DNA from: JBFHER01 sp041584055
Lineage (GTDB): Bacteria; Bacteroidota; Bacteroidia; Bacteroidales; UBA5342
Assembly (NCBI GenBank): GCA_041584055.1
Contig: JBFHER010000192.1
Span: 1 to 7,220 of the forward strand
DNA: 7,220 bases
Direction of reading: 5' to 3'
Part shown: one piece after another, positions 1 through 4,842 of the stretch
Layout: every line of letters starts with the position of its first letter
Position numbering within the stretch: the stretch's first letter is position 1
The notes under the pieces: model-generated
What the model was told of the DNA's origin: nothing
The model's input: only the letters and a program-made list of their open reading frames with translations
Databases searched by the model: none
Made by a program: the position numbers and the translations under genes

Positions 1-115
1 AGAGATGTCTGTGAAGGACCAAACAAAGTCCGTTTTATAGGGAAAATGTTTTTTTGAGTTTCAAAATGTATGTTTTTTTATACTTTTACTTCTGCTTACA
101 GTCAAATAAATAATT
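1..115. other. Upstream flank of the S9 peptidase gene, no assignable gene
   Basis: This stretch is AT-rich and holds no complete gene. Reading frame 1 is open from the window edge to a TGA at 55-57 (18 codons ending ...GKMFF). Frame 2 is open to a TAG at 38-40. Either could be the tail of an upstream + strand gene, but neither tail is recognisable. A small inverted repeat, GGAC (16-19) with GTCC (28-31), is followed by GTTTTAT and could be a weak terminator for such a gene. The T-rich tract 47-90 probably carries the promoter of the next gene. Confidence 0.4.
81..88 (+). promoter_or_regulatory. Possible -7 element for the S9 peptidase gene
   Basis: TACTTTTA differs from the Bacteroidota -7 consensus TAnnTTTG only at the last base. 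It lies 27 bp before the ATG at 116, leaving room for a short leader. The nearest upstream TTG (54-56) is 24 bp away, slightly longer than the usual 17-23 bp spacing. TATGTTTT at 69-76 is an alternative. This is a weak call. Confidence 0.3.
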
Positions 116-2917
116 ATGAAGCATGTTTTTTCACTTGTTCTTACGTTCGTTTTAATATCAGCATTTGCTCAGAAAAAAGCCCTTGAGATTGATGATTTCA
201 ATCACTGGATGCATATTTCTGGTCAGAAAATATCACCTCATGGCGAAGTTTTGTCCTATGAATTAAACCCCGGGCGTGGGGATGGAAATCTTATCATCCA
301 TCGCATCAATGAAAACCAGAATGATACCATCCAACGAGGTTCAGGTGCCGTGCCATCCTTTAACGATAAGATGCTTGCTTTCCGGATCAAGCCTCAGCTG
401 GATAAAACAAGAGAAGCGAAAGTTTCGAAGGACAAAAAAATAAAGGACCCAAAGGATTCTTTGGGGATCTGGGTCTGCGGGGTGGATACCCTGATGAAAT
501 ATCCTGAAGTTGCATCCTTTTCAATGCCGGACAAAGGGGATTTTCAGATTGCATTTACGACGGATGAAAAATTTAAAACCGTTAAAGACACCGGCAAGGT
601 AGAAACTGATAGTCTGCTTGTCAAAAATGATACCATCCCTTCGAAGAAAAAGAAGCCCTTAAAAGGCGGAAAAACGCTGGTCGTTTTAAATGCTTTGGAT
701 GGGGATAGCGTTCATTTTAAACATGTGAGTGAGTTTAAATGGTCAGAAGCGGGAGATCGTTTATGGATCCTGCATCAATTCAAAGATACAATAGACAAGA
801 CCATGTTGACTTTGTGGGACAACGCAAAAAAAGAAAGCAAAGCGCTTTTTATGAAGCCAGGAGTGGCTAAGAAGCTTACAATTAATAAGAAAGGTGATAA
901 AATGATTTTTTTCTTCTCGGAAGATACGGTAAAGGAAAAGATTTATAATATATATGGTGTTTTGGACAATAAAGTTCAGCCACAATTGATTGTGGATACG
1001 ACACAAACGTTTGCCTATGATCATTTTGTGCCTTCCACACAAGGGAGCTGTTTTTTTTCTGAGGACGACCAAAAGCTTTATTTCGGCACGGCACCAGCAC
1101 CGGTGAAAGACCCCGAAGACAGTTTACTGGCGGACGAAAAGGCCGTTCTTGATATTTGGTCATGGACAGATACACTGATTCAGCCCATGCAAAAGGTGAA
1201 CGTATCCAAGGAAATAAACAGAACATACACAGCTGTTTTGCACCTTAAAAATAACCGTTTGGTGCAACTGGAAACACCTGATATGAAAGATCTTTCCTTG
1301 CCTTTTAAAGGTTCCGGAGATCGGGCGTTGGGATATGACGCGACTCCTTATGAGCGTGCCTCTGGGTGGAGTGGGAAATGGATCAAAGATGTTTACAGCT
1401 TGGATGTTAAAACGGGAGAAAGAGAGTTGATTGTCAGGGGTGTTTCTTCGGTGAGATTGAGTAGAAATGAGTTGTTTGCCTTGTATTACGATTGGAGGGA
1501 CAGCGCTTATCATGCCATCAACCTAAAAAAAGGAGGAGATGTAAATCTGACAAAAACACTGGATGTTGCCTTTTACAACGAACTCAATGATGTCCCCAAT
1601 GATCCAGGAGCTTATGGTGTGGCCGGTTGGTCAGAGAAGGATGCGTATTGCTTTATATATGACAGATACGATATTTGGAAGATTGATCCCAGAGGTCAGG
1701 AGATGCCTGTACGATTGACAAAGGGGAGAGAGAAGAAATTTATTTACAGGATCAGGATCCTTGATTCCGAACAACGCTTTCTATCCATGGAAGAACCACA
1801 GCTGGTGACCGTTTTTTCTGAATCAGATAAGAAAAGTGGTTTTGCAAAACTTCGTCTTGATGGGGCATCAGCACTTGAAGCTGTTATTATGAAAGATGCG
1901 CAATTTGGGACGGTGATGAAGGCAAAAGAAGCAAATAAAATGATGTATAGTTACCAAAGCTGTGAGGCCTATCCTGACATATGCATTTCTGATCTGTTTG
2001 ACTTTGATTGTAGAAAGGTGAGCAATGCAAATCCGCAGCAATCGGATTATATATGGGCAAAGGTTGAGCTGGTGCAATGGACAGACTTAAACGGAGAAAA
2101 ACGGGAAGGATTATTGTATAAACCAGAGGATTTTGACCCAGCAAAGAAGTATCCCATGTTGCTTTACTTCTACGAACGCAACAGTGACAATTTGCATCGT
2201 CACAGTACGCCATCCCCAAGTCGGTCAATCATCAATAAAACATTTTATCCAAGCAATGGGTATCTTGTTTTTGTGCCAGACATTGTTTATAAAAATGGTT
2301 ATCCGGGAGAAAGTGCATACAATTGTATCATGAGCGGCGTCAATTACCTCATGGATAAACATGCTTATATTGATGCCCAAAGAATTGGAATTCAGGGACA
2401 AAGTTGGGGAGGATATCAGTCCGCCTACCTGATTACACGGACAAATTTATTTGCCGCAGCCATGGCTGGTGCTCCCGTTAGCAACATGACTAGCGCTTAC
2501 GGTGGAATACGATGGGATTCTGGCATGAGCCGAATGTTTCAATATGAACATACCCAAAGTCGCATCGGTGGAACCTTGTGGGAAAAACCCCTGTTGTACA
2601 TCGAAAACTCACCCTTGTTTTATGCGGATAAGGTGCAGACACCTTTACTGATAATGCATAATGATAAAGACGGAGCGGTTCCCTGGTATCAGGGGATTGA
2701 ATACTTTATGGCCTTACGTAGACTGGATAAGCCTGTGTGGATGTTATCCTACAACAATGAGCCGCATAATTTAAAATCCACAAGCTGGGGCAACAGAATG
2801 GACCTTTCAACCCGGATGAAACAATTCTTTGATCATTATCTTAAAGATGAGGAGGCTCCTGAGTGGATGATGAATGGCCGTAGGGCCGTTGATAAAAACA
2901 GAACTTTGGCATATTAG
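116..2917 (+). CDS. Exported S9-family serine peptidase (prolyl oligopeptidase type)
   Basis: A complete 933-residue protein. Residues 1-18 form a signal peptide (Lys-His, then a hydrophobic core, ending A-F-A before Q19), so it should act in the periplasm or envelope. No C-terminal sorting domain for type IX secretion is visible. Residues of roughly 30-640 fit the beta-propeller half of S9 enzymes. They include lysine-rich patches at about 97-113 and 177-186, which in my recollection are common in Bacteroidota relatives. From about residue 650 to 915 lies the alpha/beta-hydrolase domain. The nucleophile is Ser763 in GQSWGGYQ, the acid is Asp852 in HNDKDGAVP, and the histidine is His884 in NNEPHNL, so the triad is intact. 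S9 enzymes cleave oligopeptides, often after proline or N-terminal dipeptides. The exact specificity (DPP-like, acylaminoacyl-like or prolyl) cannot be read here. The gene stands alone, with its own possible promoter and a promoter for the next gene at its stop codon. Confidence 0.93.
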   Translation: MKHVFSLVLTFVLISAFAQKKALEIDDFNHWMHISGQKISPHGEVLSYELNPGRGDGNLIIHRINENQNDTIQRGSGAVPSFNDKMLAFRIKPQLDKTREAKVSKDKKIKDPKDSLGIWVCGVDTLMKYPEVASFSMPDKGDFQIAFTTDEKFKTVKDTGKVETDSLLVKNDTIPSKKKKPLKGGKTLVVLNALDGDSVHFKHVSEFKWSEAGDRLWILHQFKDTIDKTMLTLWDNAKKESKALFMKPGVAKKLTINKKGDKMIFFFSEDTVKEKIYNIYGVLDNKVQPQLIVDTTQTFAYDHFVPSTQGSCFFSEDDQKLYFGTAPAPVKDPEDSLLADEKAVLDIWSWTDTLIQPMQKVNVSKEINRTYTAVLHLKNNRLVQLETPDMKDLSLPFKGSGDRALGYDATPYERASGWSGKWIKDVYSLDVKTGERELIVRGVSSVRLSRNELFALYYDWRDSAYHAINLKKGGDVNLTKTLDVAFYNELNDVPNDPGAYGVAGWSEKDAYCFIYDRYDIWKIDPRGQEMPVRLTKGREKKFIYRIRILDSEQRFLSMEEPQLVTVFSESDKKSGFAKLRLDGASALEAVIMKDAQFGTVMKAKEANKMMYSYQSCEAYPDICISDLFDFDCRKVSNANPQQSDYIWAKVELVQWTDLNGEKREGLLYKPEDFDPAKKYPMLLYFYERNSDNLHRHSTPSPSRSIINKTFYPSNGYLVFVPDIVYKNGYPGESAYNCIMSGVNYLMDKHAYIDAQRIGIQGQSWGGYQSAYLITRTNLFAAAMAGAPVSNMTSAYGGIRWDSGMSRMFQYEHTQSRIGGTLWEKPLLYIENSPLFYADKVQTPLLIMHNDKDGAVPWYQGIEYFMALRRLDKPVWMLSYNNEPHNLKSTSWGNRMDLSTRMKQFFDHYLKDEEAPEWMMNGRRAVDKNRTLAY

Positions 2918-2947
2918 TTGTATTTTGAAACAAGAAACATATATTTG
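2918..2947 (+). promoter_or_regulatory. Bacteroidota-type promoter of the beta-barrel gene
   Basis: TTG (2918-2920) is followed after 19 bp by TATATTTG (2940-2947), a full match to the -33 TTG / -7 TAnnTTTG pattern of Bacteroidota housekeeping promoters. The -33 element abuts the stop codon of the peptidase gene. The expected transcript start is near 2953-2956, giving an untranslated leader of about 45 nt before the ATG at 3000. This makes the barrel gene a separate transcription unit from the peptidase gene. Confidence 0.65.
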
Positions 2948-2999
2948 TTCCGTTATAAGAAGTAAAATGAGGGCAAATGTTTAACGAAAGAAAATCGAA

Positions 3000-3725
3000 A
3001 TGAAAAAATTACTGGTAGTTGTTGTACTTCTGAGTATGGTCAGTGGAGCGAGCGCAGAATTTCCTTTGAGTCTTGGCATTAAAGCCGGTTATAACTCGTC
3101 TAAATTTACGGTTGACAACCTAAATACAGTTTATTACAATGGGGTAGCATACAGCCTGGATGATGTGAAATCGGAAATGCAAAATGGGTTTAATGTTGGG
3201 CTTTTTGCCCGATTGCAAAAAGGGCGTCTGTTTTTTCAGCCGGAAGCATATGTTGCCGTTAGAAAAGGGAGCAATAAAATGCAAATGGAAGTGTCTCCAG
3301 GTTTATGGGAAACAGGTGCTGAACTTGATTTTGTAACCCAAAGCATCGAAATGTCTACCCTGGATGTGCCGATCTTGCTCGGTTATCGTCTTTTAAATAG
3401 TGATGTCTTGAAGCTGAGTGTTTTTACAGGGCCATCTGCAAGCATTGTTCTGAACGAACAGGTGGATTTTAGACCATCTTTTGCCATTGGCTCTGAAGGA
3501 GCATCGCTTGAAGGTGTTTCCATTGGGACTGAGCTGTCTGAAAATTTTGATCCTGAGGAAGAGTTCAAACAGGCGAACTGGAATTGGCAGGCCGGCGTTG
3601 GTGTGGACGTGGGCTTCGTCTATGCAGATGTGAGATATGAATGGGGTTTGAATGATATTCATAAAATGGACTTTGTTCAGAAAAGCAATATGCTTACTTT
3701 TACACTCGGATTTAAGCTGTTTTAA
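3000..3725 (+). CDS. Outer-membrane beta-barrel protein (PorT-like family)
   Basis: A 241-residue protein with a signal peptide: MKK, a Leu/Val-rich core, then A-S-A at about 18-20 before Glu. The mature part begins with FPLSLGIKAGYNSSKF, the typical first strand of Bacteroidota PorT-like barrels. It continues with alternating hydrophobic stretches separated by polar loops (for example about 63-90, 119-153 and 198-225). It ends in MLTFTLGFKLF, a last amphipathic strand with terminal Phe, as expected for recognition by the outer-membrane assembly machinery. The length fits an 8- to 10-strand barrel. No enzymatic motif or lipobox Cys is seen. The region 160-195 is acidic and probably an extracellular loop. 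The cargo or partner is unknown, and this is not enough to call it PorT of the type IX secretion system. The ATG is preceded by an A-rich stretch rather than a strong Shine-Dalgarno. A strong terminator follows 23 bp after the stop. Confidence 0.85.
   Translation: MKKLLVVVVLLSMVSGASAEFPLSLGIKAGYNSSKFTVDNLNTVYYNGVAYSLDDVKSEMQNGFNVGLFARLQKGRLFFQPEAYVAVRKGSNKMQMEVSPGLWETGAELDFVTQSIEMSTLDVPILLGYRLLNSDVLKLSVFTGPSASIVLNEQVDFRPSFAIGSEGASLEGVSIGTELSENFDPEEEFKQANWNWQAGVGVDVGFVYADVRYEWGLNDIHKMDFVQKSNMLTFTLGFKLF
3672..3702 (+). promoter_or_regulatory. Possible promoter for yggS inside the barrel gene
   Basis: TTTG (3672-3675) and TACTTTTA (3695-3702) are spaced 19 bp, close to the Bacteroidota promoter pattern but with A instead of G at the last -7 base. 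It lies in the 3' end of the barrel coding sequence. Transcripts from it would still run through the terminator hairpin at 3749-3781 before reaching yggS. It is listed because no better promoter for yggS is visible. Confidence 0.22.
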
Positions 3726-3748
3726 GAATCAGGAAGTTAAAAAATAGC

Positions 3749-3781
3749 GCGGTACTGATTGTTAATTGGTGCCGCTTTTTT
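3749..3781 (+). terminator. Intrinsic terminator after the beta-barrel gene
   Basis: Bases 3749-3760 pair with 3764-3775 in a 12-bp stem containing three G-U wobbles (GCGGTACTGATT with AATTGGTGCCGC) and a GTT loop. Six T follow at 3776-3781. Six A at 3739-3744 lie just outside the stem, so it might also work in the reverse direction. The hairpin ends the barrel transcript. It finishes 5 bp before the ATG of yggS. Confidence 0.85.
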
Positions 3782-3786
3782 ATGAG

Positions 3787-4455
3787 ATGGTACGCGAAAA
3801 AATAAATACTATTAAAACTGAGTTGCCAGATGATGTGGTGCTTGTGGCGGTTTCCAAAACAAAGCCAAACGGGATGATTTTGGAGGCTTATGAAGCAGGA
3901 CACCGTGATTTTGGGGAGAATAAGGTGCAGGATTTGGTTAAGAAGTTTGAGACTTTACCGAAAGATATTCGTTGGCATTTTATTGGCCACCTCCAAACAA
4001 ACAAGGTAAAATATATTGCCCCGTTTATATATCTGCTTCATGGGGTGGATAGTGCAAAATTGTTGCGAACAGTTCAAAATGAAGCACTCAAAAACAAGCG
4101 ATCCATCAACGTGCTTCTTCAGATTAAAATTGCAGAAGAAGAATCAAAGTTTGGAATGACAGCATCTTCATTGTTAGAGTTGCTTGCTTCAGGAATGATT
4201 CAAAAAGAATTGCCAAATGTGAATGTGATTGGCTTGATGGGCATGTCGACCAACACTTCAGATCAGGAACAGATTAAGTCAGAATTTCTTGCGCTTAATG
4301 ACATTTTCGGATCTGTTAAAAAGACCTATTTCAAAAATAAAGACGACTTTAAGGTACTTTCCATGGGGATGTCAGGCGACTATCAATTGGCGGTGGAAGC
4401 AGGGAGCAATATGGTGCGAATTGGAAGTGCCATTTTTGGAGAACGGGTTTATTAG
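3787..4455 (+). CDS. yggS: YggS-family pyridoxal-phosphate homeostasis protein
   Basis: A 222-residue cytoplasmic protein of the YggS/PROSC family: a single TIM-barrel domain that binds PLP, with no known catalytic reaction and a role in keeping free PLP balanced. The family motifs run in order. VAVSKTKP carries the PLP lysine (Lys24). FGENKVQD, WHFIGHLQTNK and HGVDS follow. Then come the LLQIKIAEEESKFGM segment, GLMGMST, and the phosphate-binding C-terminal part LSMGMSGDYQLAVEAGSNMVRIGSAIFG. Length and motif set are complete. The ATG at 3787 is preferred over the in-frame TTG at 3766 because the TTG and the codons after it lie inside the terminator hairpin, and homologues begin near this ATG. 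The ATG has no clear Shine-Dalgarno. How the gene is transcribed is unclear because a strong terminator lies directly upstream. Confidence 0.95.
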   Translation: MVREKINTIKTELPDDVVLVAVSKTKPNGMILEAYEAGHRDFGENKVQDLVKKFETLPKDIRWHFIGHLQTNKVKYIAPFIYLLHGVDSAKLLRTVQNEALKNKRSINVLLQIKIAEEESKFGMTASSLLELLASGMIQKELPNVNVIGLMGMSTNTSDQEQIKSEFLALNDIFGSVKKTYFKNKDDFKVLSMGMSGDYQLAVEAGSNMVRIGSAIFGERVY

Positions 4456-4471
4456 GATGATTCAGAAAGGG

Positions 4472-4498
4472 ATGCATGATTTTTGTCATGAATTTTTT
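4472..4498 (+). terminator. Weak AT-rich terminator after yggS
   Basis: ATGCATGA (4472-4479) pairs with TCATGAAT (4486-4493) except for one G-A mismatch, around a TTTTTG loop. Five T follow at 4494-4498. The stem has few G-C pairs, so termination may be partial. It lies between the yggS stop codon and the thr leader promoter. Confidence 0.45.
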
Positions 4499-4517
4499 AG
4501 CATTGAAAAAAAAGTGC

Positions 4518-4525
4518 TACTTTTG
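4518..4525 (+). promoter_or_regulatory. Promoter -7 element of the thr operon leader
   Basis: TACTTTTG matches the Bacteroidota -7 consensus TAnnTTTG exactly and lies 40 bp upstream of the Thr-rich leader ORF. Transcription should begin at about 4530-4535. The -33 element is less clear: TTG at 4503-4505 is only 12 bp away, and at the normal 19-bp distance the sequence is TTT (4496-4498), part of the yggS terminator T-run. Confidence 0.55.
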
Positions 4526-4557
4526 CGACACAAACAATTCTCTGTTTAGAGGCTATG

Positions 4558-4617
4558 ATGTATAACTTTTTACATACAACAACGACAACCCCTGTGGGGG
4601 TAGAAATGTTTATATAA
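4558..4617 (+). CDS. thrL: thr operon leader peptide with five consecutive Thr codons
   Basis: A 19-residue ORF, MYNFLHTTTTTPVGVEMFI, ending at TAA 4615-4617. The Thr run is encoded ACA ACA ACG ACA ACC at 4576-4590. AGAGG (4548-4552) lies 5 nt before the ATG at 4558 but only 2 nt before an alternative in-frame ATG at 4555, so 4558 is preferred; using 4555 adds one Met. The ORF sits just downstream of a TAnnTTTG promoter and upstream of the Thr biosynthesis gene thrA, where a Thr-codon run has a clear regulatory meaning. By analogy with enterobacterial thrL, its translation rather than its product matters: ribosomes stall on the Thr codons when charged tRNA-Thr is low. It is unlikely to have another function. 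The symbol is given by functional analogy, not sequence homology. Confidence 0.75.
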   Translation: MYNFLHTTTTTPVGVEMFI

Positions 4618-4627
4618 TCGTTGTGGT
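4576..4627 (+). promoter_or_regulatory. Hairpin sequestering the leader Thr codons
   Basis: ACAACGA at 4579-4585 pairs perfectly with TCGTTGT at 4618-4624. After one mismatch the helix continues with A4576-C4577 pairing G4626-T4627. The 5' strand is four of the Thr codons, and the 3' strand begins right after the leader stop codon. Inside the loop, ACCCC (4588-4592) and GGGGT (4597-4601) form a second small stem over a TGTG loop. This corresponds to the 1:2 pairing of classical attenuators. Confidence 0.6.
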
Positions 4628-4642
4628 GAGAAGTAGCCTTAT

Positions 4643-4670
4643 ATCAATCAAAAATTTTAGTTTTATTGAT
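4643..4670 (+). promoter_or_regulatory. A/U-rich leader hairpin
   Basis: ATCAAT (4643-4648) plus AAAA (4650-4653) pair with TTTT (4661-4664) plus ATTGAT (4665-4670), with C4649 bulged and a 7-nt loop. The ten base pairs include only one G-C. The following TATCTTTCG is not a proper U-run, so it is at best a weak terminator or a leader structural element. Confidence 0.35.
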
Positions 4671-4791
4671 TATCTTTCGCGTGCTTCGCATAGGGTGTGC
4701 TGTTGTTTATTAATATGTTGCAAATAATTGAAACAAAAATGAGACCAGTCCTGTTGAATAAGAGTTTTCTAAAGTCTTGTTTCGTGTTCAT

Positions 4792-4832
4792 GTCCCGCAC
4801 TTTAATGGGGACCTTGTAATTGTTTCTTGATT
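4792..4832 (+). terminator. Candidate attenuator hairpin just before thrA
   Basis: GTCCC (4792-4796) pairs with GGGAC (4808-4812) over an 11-nt loop. The T-rich but interrupted stretch CTTGTAATTGTTTCTTGATT follows. It is the most G/C-rich hairpin in the distal leader and lies 30 nt before the thrA start, so it is a possible attenuator terminator or a stem affecting translation. The short stem, long loop and broken T-run make this tentative. Confidence 0.3.
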
Positions 4833-4842
4833 CTTATAAAAT

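Larger units (their letters stand above)
4530..4842 (+). promoter_or_regulatory. Threonine attenuator leader region upstream of thrA
   Basis: This is the untranslated leader between the thr promoter and the thrA start. It contains a Thr-codon leader ORF (4558-4617) folded in a hairpin, then about 225 nt without any convincing ORF. The Thr codons 4576-4585 pair with 4618-4627, and an outer helix pairs AGGCTA (4550-4555) with TAGCCT (4634-4639). Two downstream hairpin candidates are an A/U stem at 4643-4670 and a GTCCC/GGGAC stem at 4792-4812. The inferred mechanism is that ribosomes stalled at Thr codons open the first hairpin and change downstream folding, raising thrA expression when threonyl-tRNA is scarce. 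The leader peptide and its hairpin are seen directly; the switch itself is inference. Confidence 0.7.

Noticed and set aside
761..1513. Overlapping minus-strand ORFs of about 100-117 codons
   Set aside because: They are antisense to the well-supported S9 peptidase, carry no recognisable motifs and look like shadows of its codon use.
3000..3725. Calling the barrel protein PorT of the type IX secretion system
   Set aside because: Only the general barrel pattern is visible and no other secretion genes are adjacent, so a specific assignment is not supported.
3766..3786. TTG or GTG start for yggS, adding seven residues
   Set aside because: These codons lie in the 3' arm, T-run and immediate downstream bases of the terminator hairpin, and family members begin close to the ATG at 3787.
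4289..4549. + strand ORF of 86 codons running past the end of yggS
   Set aside because: Most of it is an out-of-frame reading of the conserved yggS C-terminus, and the tail covers the terminator and the thr promoter.
4643..4670. Inverted repeat as an operator or insertion-sequence end
   Set aside because: It is nearly all A/T, there is no second copy or target duplication nearby and no transposase gene in the window.
4618..4842. Metabolite riboswitch, such as a lysine riboswitch, in front of thrA
   Set aside because: I see no conserved riboswitch core, and the Thr-codon leader peptide explains amino-acid sensing better. A covariance-model search could still overturn this.
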